Assembly: GCA_947095535.1 (NCBI GenBank)
Contig: OX352772.1
Span: 254,115,597 to 254,179,596 of the forward strand
Reading direction: 5' to 3'
Origin: Poecilobothrus nobilitatus
Lineage: Eukaryota; Arthropoda; Insecta; Diptera; Dolichopodidae
Length of the DNA: 64,000 bases
The number at the start of each line of letters is the position of its first letter. The stretch's first letter is position 1. The notes under the pieces are model-generated. The model did not search any database, had not been told where the DNA came from, and was given only the letters and a program-made list of their open reading frames with translations. Made by a program: the position numbers and the translations under genes. Positions 36,180 to 46,452 of this stretch are shown one piece after another.

Positions 36180-37210
36180 AAGGTTGACAGAAAATAATTA
36201 ACCTTCCTCACTGCAATCGCTCCTTTTGGACTTTTGCAAAAAGTGTAAAGAACCAAAGTTTTGTGGATCATCGTTTCCTCCGCTGATTGATACCTGCAAT
36301 TCTATCATTTCCGATTCTATTGGTAAAGCTAATTTGTTCGCAAAAATTGTTGTAGCAAATTCTACACTCCCTCCTACAACTCAATTACCTCCAGTATAGC
36401 CTTCTGTTGATCCTACTAAGGTTAAAATTTTCTTCGTGCGGTAGTGAAAATGCTAACGAATCTGAATGTTAGAAAGTCCACTGGTCCTGATGGAATTCCA
36501 GCTATGGTTCTCAAACATATAGCCTCCAAATTTCGAAACTTCTGCGCAATCTTTTGGCACTCTCATTTTCGATTGGTAAATATTCCAGTCAATAGAAAGC
36601 TGCACACATTTCTTCAATTCCCAAAAAAGATGACAAAAGCGACCCTTAAAACTACCGACCAATCGGCATCACTTCAGTCCTCTCCAAAATTATGGAAATT
36701 TTGGTAAACAAAAGCCTTTTGATACCTGAATAGCTACCGCATATTAAACGATGGTCAATACGGCTTTCGCAGTGATCAGTCTACAGGCGATCCTTTAACT
36801 TGTCCCTGCGAAAAGCTCAACACCAGCATTCATTGTTCCGGTGAATCTGAGATTGTAGCTCTCGATATCTCAAAGGCCTTTGATCCATACTCGATTCTAC
36901 TCTTCTGAGCAAATGTCAGGCCATTTGGTTAGGCAGCTCCTTCTGTGCATGGATTGAGGATTTTCTTTCAAATCGTCGTATTCGTATCCTTGTCGACAGT
37001 TTAATGTCTGACACTTATAAATAAATGCTGGCGTTCCAGAAGGCTCTGCCTTATCTCCCACTCTCATCTTAATTTTCATTAACGACCTACTCAGTTCTAC
37101 CCTCAACCCAATCCATAGTATTGTCTACGACAGCACTCTGGTGGCATCTTATGATTTTTTAAAAAAATCGAATGCTACTTCAACCGCATTCAGTTTAAAA
37201 TTTATTTTTA
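36180..37210 (+). pseudogene. Third LINE family, RT fragment
   Basis: It reads SLQSLLLDFCKKCKEPKFCG, IISDSIGKANLFAKIVVANS, then the 87-codon frame with MLTNLNVRKSTGPDGIPAMV, the block before RT motif 1. Next come broken pieces: YRILNDGQYGFRSDQST, ESEIVALDISKAFD (motif A), EGSALSPTLILIFINDLLS (motif B, in another frame) and a motif-C-like YDSTLVAS. The wording differs from the two preceding LINEs, so it is a separate family, probably also of the jockey/CR1 group. It has multiple stops. Confidence 0.7.
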
Positions 37211-37384
37211 ACAACTTATTTCTGTAGCCCCACCCGTTACAGAGCTACAGACCCTCAAACTTTGAAAAAGCCCTATTTTTGAATACATACATGTTCTGTT
37301 TAAGATTTTTTCAATCAGAAAACTTCATTCGACAGGTATTTTTTTAAAATTTGTAATTTAGTATCAAAATTATACATTTTTTTA

Positions 37385-39340
37385 AATTAAGTATTCAAAT
37401 TTACCGTTATGTGAAAATGAAATATTGCATGATTTTTCTACCTTCATAACTCTGGCACGCTTTTAAATAGAGGCTTGAAATTTTGAGAGCAGAAAGAATA
37501 GAATTAGAATTATATAAGTTTGCCCAGAAATTTTTTTTGGACCACCATATTTTGTAATTTACTATTCAAATTTTCCGTTATGTGACAACCCATAACCTAC
37601 ATTAATTTTTAGAAGACCTGGACATCGAAATACTTAAATGTGTTTGCGCAAATTGTAAATGTATTCTGAGAAAAAGCTTCGAAAAATGACATTTCATAAA
37701 GATTTTTTTGTTCTTTTTTGTTTTTGTTTTTGCTTCAGAAAAATGGCCATTTTTAACAATTTTCTTTTCGAGTTTTCGATATGAAATATTTACAAACATG
37801 CCAAATTGCATATTAAAATAAAATTTGGAAATTTTTCTTTAACATACCAATATTTCACCTTTCAACTCGAAATTTTCAACATATTTTCAACAAAATAAAA
37901 TTTTCAGTTTTTTTTCTAGCATTTCATATCGTCGCCATTTAATACTCTCAAAAAATTATGAGAGTACTCAATTATAATAAATTAGTGAACATAACCTAAT
38001 AATTTAAAAGCTTTCAAATAGATTGTACTGCAAATTTGGTAAATATATTTTACTTCAAACTAAGTTTTTATATTTTTAATTATATTAAAAAATTATAAAA
38101 TTTATATAAAAATAAAGTTTGAAGTTTTTTCTTTATGTCAATAAAAAATTAACTTTCAAATCATATTTTTCAGCAATATTTTGAAGAAAAGAAAAAAAGG
38201 AGTACCACATTCTGGTAAAGTAATTTTCGTTTTTTTCTATGCAGTCTATAAAAAAAAATTATTGTAAATAGAATATTCATGTACTTACATGAAATAGAAT
38301 AATCTTTTTATGAATAAAATTTTAAATTGTAATACTATTTGAAAAGTATTAGAAAAAAATTAATATTTTATTTTAAATAACTCTTATTAATTTTTCGCAA
38401 AATATTGAATTTTGTGATATTTTTTTTGTCTTTGACTTTTTTTATTATTGTTTTGTTGTAAATTAATTACTTTATTTTGCTTTATTAAATTTTATTTTAA
38501 ATATATCATATTATTTAGTTAAAAAATTATTTATATATTATTTGTATGTATTAATATATTTTTTTTTATTATTTTAGTTTAAGGCCTAGTCTTCAGGCGA
38601 TACCACTTTAAAAATAATCGCAATATCCCCTACCTCAAAGGAAAAGGCGAATAACTTATAATATTAATTTATTTTATTATATTAATAAAAATTTTAAATA
38701 AGTTAACATAAATTAACTTATTGTAAAAATAATTAAATAATTTATTTATTGCACTCTAAAAAATTTACATGCATGCATTCAACATGCATTCTAAAAAATT
38801 TACATTATTTATTAAAGTAAATCGACATTGCAATAAAAATTAGTTTACAACATTTTTTTGTTCAGTAATATACCAAATCAATGCTCTTTTAAAAAGTTTT
38901 TAAGAAGCTTTTTTTTGTTGAAAAGTAGTTGGAAGACATTTTTTAAAAAGCATATTTATGAATGAAAATATACAATTTTTAAAAATTTCTTTTTACTAAA
39001 AAACGTAAAAAAAAAGAACTTTAATGCTCCCTTAAGACGAAATTAAAAAAAATTTGTAGTTTTTGTGTTATTTCCAGATTTCTAGGAAGACTACTATTTT
39101 TTCCCATAAGACTCGTGTATTTTTTTTGAAAAAAAGGACTACTATTTAGCTTTTCTCTCTCAATGTCCAGGCCTTCTAAAAATTAATGTAGATTATGGAC
39201 AACCACATTTTGCTTGAAATTTTTTTTTTCATAACTCCGGCACGCCTTTGGATAGGAACCTGAAATTTTGAGACAAGAAAGAACTTTTAGAATTAGTATA
39301 AGTTTCCTTAGAAATTTTTTTGCACTACCCCCTGTTTAAG
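37385..39340. repeat. Two units of a ~171-bp tandem repeat, second unit interrupted
   Basis: 'ccgttatgtga' occurs at 37404 and 37575. 'cataactctggcacgc' at about 37446 and 'cataactccggcacgc' at about 39231 are each followed by matching text through 'ttgaaattttgaga' and 'gaattatataagttt'. The second unit is split by the 1.6-kb inverted-repeat element at 37591-39197; removing it restores the tandem repeat. Confidence 0.7.
37591..39197. mobile_element. 1.6-kb TIR element with 7-bp target duplication
   Basis: The left end CATAACCTACATTAATTTTT and the right end (complement CATAATCTACATTAATTTTT) form an inverted repeat of about 40 bp with three or four transitions. The 7-bp sequence GACAACC flanks both sides (37584-37590 and 39198-39204). 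The interior is AT-rich without a readable transposase, so it is non-autonomous. The CATAA terminus and a 7-8 bp duplication are compatible with the P superfamily (ProtoP/1360 relatives) or with hAT; the family is not proven. Confidence 0.72.
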
Positions 39341-40113
39341 AAAATTAAGCCTGAAAAAATGAAAATTTGCTATTTTTAGGCAACTGTAACTTAAGCACCT
39401 GTACAAATTTTTCTTCTGCAAGATATAAAAATTAAAACTCCAGCAATAATTTTTACGTGTGTTAACGGTTTTATTCAGTTATATAGGGTTCCGGACTTAC
39501 AGCCCAAAATTCCAGAAAAGTCCAATTATCACATTTTTTATACCCGTACGATTAGGATCGGGTATATTAAAATTGCTCCTCCGTTTGTAACACCTCGAAA
39601 TATGCTAACTAGATATACCTTCAAAGGTATGGATGGGATAAGAATCAAATAAGCTTTGTCCGTCCGTCTGTCCTAAGAAAAACTAAGAAAGCTAGAGTCT
39701 TGAAATTAATACAAAATATTCTTACTACAATTTGTAGGTTTCCTATTTTTTTCGGTTGAGATCTGACCAAAACTTAGGGTAGCTCGCCGATTTCAAATTA
39801 TTTTAAAATACTAAAAAATGAATAAAATAATAATACAAGCAGAGTGATAGTCTATGAAAATACTAACGGTTCGTACGCGTATCTAAGAGTTGACAAAGGC
39901 AACTGTATTCTACCTCGTTTATTTACTAAAATTTCCAACAACTTTCGCCAGCATCGAAATAATTGGAATTGAGTGATAATTAGGGAGTCACCTTCTTTGG
40001 CAATTCGGGAAATGTGAGCAATCTTACTTTGAAAACATTTGTACAGAAGCTTAAGTTACAGGTGTCTAAAATAGCAAATTTACAATTTTTGATCTCAAAT
40101 AGGTCTTAAACAG
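39331..40113. repeat. Inverted repeat, ~75-bp arms
   Basis: 39331-39410 ('cctgtttaag ... gcacctgtacaaattt') is repeated as the reverse complement at 40036-40113, with mismatches ('tttgtacagaagcttaagtt ... cttaaacagg'). Between the arms sits a short palindrome, 'tatacccg ... cgggtata' (39540-39565), of the kind found at ends of repeats in fly genomes. This is probably a degenerate fold-back element. No coding sequence is seen. Confidence 0.5.
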
Positions 40114-40627
40114 GCAAAATTTTCTAACGTTACTTAATGTAATTTTGTTAGGTTTTTTTTGCATAAATCTATAATAATAATTGAAAGCCATTTACTTTTT
40201 TATGATAACACCAAAATGCACAAATGTAAAAATAAAGGATGTAAACATCTAAGCAGAGTATATTGCATTAAATGTATAGTTTATTTATGTTTAAACAAGA
40301 ATAAAAACAGTTTTGTTGATTTTCACACTAAAAATTAATAGAAATTGAAGTTTTTTATTTTTGCCACTTCTTTTTTTACTGAATTATTATTTTTTTAATT
40401 GTCTGTGAATAAAATGCCATTTTATTATTAATTTTTTTACTATAAAATTACACTAAGAAGATAATTCCATTTCTGCTCTTTTGAAAATATACTTTCAGTA
40501 TACTTTCGATAACGTGAATATAGGCTAACGTGAACTACGCAGTAACATGAACACTACATTTTTCAGAATATTAGGTATCCTAAAACGTGAGCAATGGAAA
40601 ATTCTAAAACATGATCAAATATAGAAC

Positions 40628-42200
40628 CAGAGACTACATAGAGATGTACAAATTCATACAAAAATTTGTACTAATTTTTTTTCAAACGGGCCAGCTAAAA
40701 CTGGCTAGTTTTAAAAATCTTAAAGCACAGAAATATTTAGTTTGTGTCATAGCTAAAAGAATTTAGCGAAAACTAGAATCTTCTGTAAAATCTGGTGTAA
40801 AATGATCATTCATATATTTTATGCATTTACAAAATTTTTTTATCCTTGTGATTATTAAACTTTTTAAAGCAAAGCGATGACAAAATAACTTTTGAAATAG
40901 AAAAATAAGGCAAAAATGGGAAAATATATTTGAGAAAATATATATTTAATATGTCGAGTAGAAACGTAAATTTTCAATATAATAAAGAAGACATTCTAAA
41001 TATCACTTTACAAAAAATATAGAACATTTAGCTAAATATTTCATATAGAAAAAAATTAAATAAAAATAGATTATTTTATAATGTTGACTTTTCTAAAAAC
41101 AACAAGAAAAAACTTTTCAAGGTTATCATTCATATGCATTCAGTATTTCACTACTACAAACAGAATTTTTTGAATGTATGAAATGGTATATCGTATATTA
41201 TAATGGTATCAGATGGTATGAATGTTATCTATTTTATGAAAATCATCTGATTTAACTGCATTATTTATTTAACTAAATTTAACTGATTTTAATATACAGT
41301 ATCCAGCAAAAGTAATGGTAATTTAAAAAAATATATATAGAAAAGCAATAAAATAATATAGGCGTTCGAATTTTTTCTAATAATATTTTTAACTTTATAA
41401 CTTCAGGGAAAAACAAACAAACAAAGTAACAAAATTTTTTGTATTATGATTTTATTTTATTTTTTGATCTCATGACTCATATTGTTATATTGGTAACAGT
41501 ATACCTACATATATATGTGGGTATTTTTTGAAGATAATATAATATACCTATCAAATAAAAATAACTGAAATAAAAAATAATGCTTTAAAATTCTTCTAAA
41601 CATTTTTTTAATTAAAAATTATTCCAATTAGAAAAGTGGCATGACATTTGCTGGATACTGTACATATTCAGAAAAATTATCAAATCATATCAAATTGGAA
41701 CATAATTACATTTACACAAAACAAAATATAAATATAAATATGTATTGATTTTTGAATCATATTGAAATACATATATAAAAAGTGACGATAGTATTTATGT
41801 GTATTTCAATTTATATTTAATTTTGATTCACACACACTTTCACAATTTAATAAGCATGTAGGCAAGCTGGTCAAGTAATATAAATGCATAATATGGCATA
41901 ATGCATATATAATATAAAAATTATATTAGATACTGATCAGATCATGTATATCATAATATGTCATCTGATATCATATGATCATATTCATATATGTATGTTA
42001 CTTGTTATTTCTATCATCCATACCAATCATACGAAAGTTCATTTATGTACATATATGAAAAAAAAAAATATCCGAGACCAAAACTTGCTTTAAGAAACTT
42101 TAAAAAAAAAAGTTGAAAAATGAGACTAAATTTCAAAATCGATATTGTAGCGACATCTAAACTTTTTTGTTGCCATTTGGACATCTCTATGTAGTCTCTG
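40628..42200. mobile_element. hAT-like non-autonomous element, 1.57 kb
   Basis: The left end CAGAGACTACATAGAGATGT and the right end (complement identical over these 20 bases) form an inverted repeat of about 25 bp. ATAGAACC flanks it on the left (40621-40628, sharing the terminal C) and on the right (42201-42208), giving a 7- or 8-bp target duplication. CAGAG ends and 8-bp duplications are typical of hAT elements. There is no transposase inside; a Tc1-like MITE lies within. Confidence 0.75.
41297..41660. mobile_element. Tc1/mariner-type MITE, 364 bp
   Basis: It is bounded by inverted repeats CAGTATCCAGCAAAAGTAAT and (complement of right end) CAGTATCCAGCAAATGTCAT, with a TA dinucleotide on both sides (41295-41296 and 41661-41662). 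CAGT ends plus TA duplication fit Tc1/mariner. The AT-rich interior has no coding capacity. It sits inside the hAT-like element. Confidence 0.75.
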
Positions 42201-42387
42201 ATAGAACCCTTAGTAAACATTGATTTTTCAAAATTGTAGTTTTAAAATTGTAGCTTTTTTAAAAGTGTAGTTTTTTTTTTATATTATATCGTCCAAATAT
42301 AAATATCTGCTGATATTTTTAGGACTCTTTTGCCTTTAGCATGTGAGCCATCATGGTACAAGTATTTTGTTCACATTATTTTATATT

Positions 42388-42672
42388 TTATATATAATTT
42401 TTGACCTGACCGGAGTTTGAACCCGAAACCGTTTGTCTGAAAGATCGGTGACTTACGCACTGCAATATTTTAAGTTTAGTTATTCGTTTTTTGATGTGAA
42501 GTGTGAATGTTGTATTAATAATAATCAAACTAAATATTTGATATGAATAATAAAACAAAACCAAAATGCTTACTTTTAAGTTGTAATCCCCTATTGCAAT
42601 ATTTTGGGGATGCCTTCTGGATTCGTCTCTAGACATCTTTAAATATTTTGTTTTTACTTCATTTATTTTCAA
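42388..42672 (-). pseudogene. Small second piece of the RTE-like RT joined to a tRNA-like tail
   Basis: Residues INEVKTKYLKMSRDESRRHP (about 42672-42600) repeat, with a few changes, a stretch of the larger RT frame (KINEVKTKYLKISREESRRH near 43440). The text then diverges. At 42405-42470 the - strand contains GGGTTCAAACTCC preceded by 'gtgcgtaagtcacc', faintly like the B and A boxes of a tRNA-derived SINE. It is a degraded composite; only the RT similarity is firm. Confidence 0.5.
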
Positions 42673-42771
42673 AAATTAAAAATAACCGAAGAACTAAATA
42701 AATAAAAAAGTGTTACTTATTTGTTAAAAAAATATAAGGTAGCAAAATTCACGATTGTTCTTCTTATGGCG

Positions 42772-44225
42772 CTACAGCTCGATGTAAGCTTTGGCCTTCT
42801 TTACTATTTTCCTCCATTCATCTCGATTTTGCGCAGTTGTTTTCCAGTTTCTTGCGTTTAATTTTCTTGCGTCGTTTTCGATGTTATCTAACCATCTTGT
42901 TCGTGGTCTACCTCTTGTTCTTCTAAAATCCGGTCTTACATCAAATATCTTTTTCTGGACCCAGTTATCATTCATTCTAGCTATGTGACCAGCCCACCTT
43001 AGTCGTTGAGCTTTTGAAAATCTTACTATATCCTCGCTGTTAATTAATACATTTAATTCGAAATTGTTTCTTCTTATATATTCCCCCGTTTCTAATCTTT
43101 TAGCACCAAATATTTTCCTAAGAACTTTCCTTTCAAATATACGGAGGTAATTTTCATCAGCTATTGTTAATTTCCACAATTCGCACCCATATGTTATAAC
43201 CGAGCGGATAATAGTTTTGTATATTATAATTTTACTATGTTTGGATAGTAGTCTTGACTGCAGTAGTTTTTTGTTTGCAAAGAAACATCTATTCCCCGCT
43301 TGTATTCTGTCTTGAATAGAGAATTGCATGCTGTTATGACTCCAAATCATTACCCCGAGATATGAAAAATTCTCTACTCCTTCAAAGTTATAATCCCTTA
43401 TTCTAATATTTTGGGGATGCCTTCTGGATTCCTCCCTTGATATCTTTAAATATTTTGTTTTTACTTCATTTATTTTCAAACCAACTTTGTTTACTTCTTT
43501 TTCAAGCTCGACAAAAGCTTCTACCATATATCTTTGGCTTCTAGAGACAATTACAATGTCGTCAGCATATGCTATGATTTGATACGTTTTGTTGAAGACG
43601 GTACCATCTTTTTCCAATTTTCCAATAGCATAATTTAAAACTAGGTTAAATAAAAGAGCTGATAAAGCATCTTCTTGTCTAACACCATTGTTTATATTGA
43701 ATAAATCAGACATTTTATCTTGGATTAATATTTTGTCTTTTGCATTTTTCATTGTCATCATAGCTAGATTAACAAGCTTTCTTGGCACTCGCTGGTTTAT
43801 CAAAGTGTTCATCATTATTTTTCTGTTCACGCTATCAAATACTTGTTTAAAGTCTATAAAAAGCATATGGAGCTCAACGTTATATTCATAGCTTTTCTCC
43901 ATGCTTTGCTTCATGATAAATATTTGATCTATTGTTGATCTGTTGCTTCTGAAGCCTCCTTGATATTCGTCTATCAGCTCTTCTGTAATTGATCTCAATC
44001 TATTATAAATTACATTTGATAAGACTTTGTATGCACAATTGAGTAGCATGATACCTCTGTAGTTTTGGCAATTGATTTTGTCACCTTTCTTAAAAATTGG
44101 GCATATAATACCAACATACCATTTCTCCGGCATCGTCTCGTTTATGTATATCATACATATTGATCTATGTAGTTCTCCTATGTAATATTTCTCTTCCCTG
44201 TTTTAGGAGTTCAGCTGTAATTTTA
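42772..44225 (-). mobile_element. RTE-like LINE reverse transcriptase, 460-codon open frame
   Basis: An uninterrupted frame from ATG at 44154 to 42772. Order: FKKGDKINCQNYRGIMLLN (RT entry), EYQGGFRSNRSTIDQIF, motif A (LFIDFKQVFDSVNR), motif B (NNGVRQEDALSALLFN), motif C (IIAYADDIVIVS), thumb (FSYLGVMIWSHN), then the C-terminal block RLRWAGHIARMND and RGRPRTRWLDNIENDARKL common in insect RTE-like elements. Both catalytic Asp of YADD are present. In motif B the usual G-D is E-D (Gly to Glu), probably inactivating. Coding extends upstream (ITAELLKQGREILHR) but out of frame, and the endonuclease is missing. This is the best-preserved RT in the window. Confidence 0.85.
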
Positions 44226-44255
44226 TCTTAAAATCCACGATTTGTTCTATTAAAA

Positions 44256-44865
44256 AAAAGTCGATAATAGTCCGGGTAAAAGAAAAACAATGAGAATGGG
44301 TGAAATTCCTTTAACTGAAAAATATTTATATAAATGGTTCTTAAAACAGAGAGAAAGGCATCTGCCAGTTGATTGAATAATTATGAAACAAATGGCGTTA
44401 AAGTTTTTCAAACAGTATGAAGGAAAAAGCGTTGCGGCATTTAATGCAAGTGAAGGATGGATGCAAAACTTTAAAAAAGGACATGACATTCGTTTTATAA
44501 CAATTTCGGGCGAATAATTGTCTTCACAGGCAGAATTAGTTGAGCCATTTAAAAAAGAACTATGTGAAAAAATGTTAGAACTTGGGTTAACCAAGAATCA
44601 ATTGTATAACACCGATGAGACTCTATTATAAATGTTTACCACAAAAACCTATGTGTCTGCTCAAGAAAGAACCGCGTGTGGTGCTACTGGCAAATGCTAC
44701 TGGCGAACACAAACTTACTTGCTTGTTTGGGGAATCCAAGGGCTTTCAAAAATATTGATATCCCTGTAAATTAAGAGAGCGAAAACAGTATGGATGACTG
44801 CTTTAATTTTCAAAGATTGGTTTCATAAAAATTTCGTTCCAGAGGCACAAAAGTATTAACGCTTT
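44256..44865 (+). pseudogene. Tigger/jerky-like (pogo superfamily) transposase, 5' part
   Basis: It reads KYLYKWFLKQRERHLPVD, MKQMALKFFKQYEGKSVAAF, NASEGWMQNFKKGHDIRF (the CENP-B-type helix-turn-helix), ELGLTKNQLYNTDET (first catalytic Asp region of DDE_1, usually NxDET), KTYVSAQERTACG, LANATGEHKLTCLFGESKGF, and a broken WMTALIFKDWFHKNFVPE-like stretch. Stops and frameshifts are frequent. Such transposases cut and paste elements at TA sites. The copy is inactive. Confidence 0.8.
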
Positions 44866-44999
44866 GTAAAAATATAGGTGTCCTTAATATGTAATAGATT
44901 ATATAGGGATTATAATAGATTATAATAGATTATATAATATGTAATAGATTATATATTATTTTCCAATTTGAGTGATACGATTTCTAAGTGACGTTTCGG

Positions 45000-45430
45000 C
45001 CATTTGTAGTATGCCATGATTTGTCTTTTTTTTTTTATTGTATTCAGTAATGTTTACAAATTCATCATGGAGATATACGCAAGAACAACGTTTACAAATT
45101 ATTCAATTTCGACGTTTGCAAATTATTCAATTTTTTTAAGAAAATCATCTTTTCCAATGAGGCTCACTTTTATTTAAGTGGTGCGATAAATAAACAAAAC
45201 TGTCGATTCTGGTGCGAAGAAAATCCATAAATTATTCAAGAACAACCATTACATTAACCTAAATTGACAGTTTGGTGTGATTTTTGGTCTGGTGGAATCA
45301 TCGGTCCGTACTTCTTTCGAAATGAAGCTGCTAACACCATTACTGTCAATGGAGAGCGATATAGATCGATGATAACCAAGTTTTTATGGCCAAAATTGGA
45401 AGAAGTTGATCTTGACAACATCTGGTACGT
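45000..45430 (+). pseudogene. Tc1/mariner (DUF4817 type) transposase relic, internally deleted
   Basis: It starts with YTQEQRLQIIQF (the DUF4817 helix-turn-helix start), followed by a 24-bp tandem duplication (about 45088-45133) and a large deletion. It resumes with FSNEAHFYLSGAINKQNCRF, TVWCDFWSGGIIGPYFFRNE and NTITVNGERYRSMITKFLWP, which is the DDE_3 core around the second catalytic Asp. It ends abruptly at VDLDNIW, where Tigger-type C-terminal text takes over near 45430, so it looks inserted in or joined to that element. Confidence 0.75.
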
Positions 45431-45539
45431 AAATATTTTACAAAGTGAAGGACATTATTTAGAAAGCCAGAGCCTTTTTTTACTTAAGCAAATTTATCCT
45501 GAAGAAAATATACGAGGAAATATATGTTAATGAGCAAAG

Positions 45540-45720
45540 GTTAATCAGATCATAACAAATACAGAAGCAGTTTTCCATATAAATAAAGTACTGCAATGGT
45601 CTGAAGAAAATAATGTTCAATTTTCAGATTTATTTATATTAAAAAAATTAAAAGAAAAACCTGTACTAGCACTAAATAAACAAAAACAATCAAAAATTAC
45701 TAATTTTTTTCCCATGTAAT
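45540..45720 (+). pseudogene. Tigger/jerky-like transposase C-terminus
   Basis: The frame reads TEAVFHINKVLQWSEENNVQ, then FSDLFILKKLKEKPVLALNK and QKQSKITNFFPM before a stop. The wording fits the C-terminal tail of Tigger/jerky proteins (I-x-x-F-F/Y-F ending). It is separated from the 5' part by the mariner relic. Confidence 0.6.
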
Positions 45721-46320
45721 AACATTTTGAAATTTTATGTACTTAAAAAAGAAGAAAATATAGTTATAAAGTTTTATTTTAATTAGTTCATGTTATCGCG
45801 AATACTCTGTACCTATAATAATATTTATGAATAAGACTTATATGAAGTTGAACTAATTTAATTAAATGTTAAAACTTCACTACGAAAGCCCCTCGAACAG
45901 ATCAACATTAAAGAAAGAATTCCACATCTGAAATTATTTTTACAATTTTAAAACATGAGGTCAAAAATATTTTTACTCCGGAAACATTAGTTACTGAGTA
46001 AGAGTGTTAATAACTTTTTTAACACTCTTAATAACTACGAAAAATTTAAAAAATAGCAAGACCTTCCGTTTGGTGTTGCTAATATTAGTACATAAATACC
46101 ACAGAAATTTTCTCAAACAAATAGAGTAGAAAAATAAATTTATGTAATTTACAAGAATTATATAACGCAGCATTCTTTTACAACGTATTTATTTAAAAAG
46201 AAATAAAGTATACTTAAATATAAAATTAGGATATATAGGTTAGCAAAATAATATTATAGATAAAAAAATAAAATTAAAATAAACTTAAAAAAATAAAATT
46301 AAGAATTTTTTTTTTGTTAC

Positions 46321-46452
46321 CTTCCTCCCGATCCCGTTCCAGTTTTGGATGAATCTTCGGCTTGTGATCTATATTCGAATTTAAAAAATTCAATTCTGGT
46401 TGCGGTTGAGAATAAGGAATAGATAAATTCTGGCCATACTGCATTGCGTTTA
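46321..46452 (-). CDS. Candidate host gene, coding exon 2 (132 bp)
   Basis: Follows exon 48483-48669 on the - strand. An AG acceptor (intron ends ...AAAATAG at 46453) and a donor G|GTAAC (46316-46320) bound a 132-bp exon with phase 1 at both ends. Spliced to exon 1 it reads VNAMQYGQNLSIPYSQPQPE, LNFLNSNIDHKPKIHP and KLERDREE, without stops, rich in Gln, Pro and Asn like exon 1. The joint makes a GTA codon. An alternative acceptor 14 bp further in gives another open frame (ending EDSSKTGTGSGG), but its composition fits less well. The acceptor lacks a strong pyrimidine tract. The gene is not recognised; later exons were not found. Confidence 0.42.

Larger units (their letters stand above)
40496..45809 (+). 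mobile_element. Tigger/pogo-type DNA transposon, fragmented by nested insertions
   Basis: Transposase pieces are at 44256-44865 and 45540-45720. The right end reads '...atgttatcgcgaatactctg', and its complement CAGAGTATTCGCGATAACAT resembles the sequence at 40496 (CAGTATACTTTCGATAACGT). Next to the left end, 'aacgtgaa'/'aacatgaa'-like motifs recur about five times in 120 bp, as expected for subterminal transposase-binding sites. If both ends are right, the hAT-like element (40628-42200), the RTE-like LINE and a mariner relic all inserted into this element. The left end is an inference. Confidence 0.4.
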
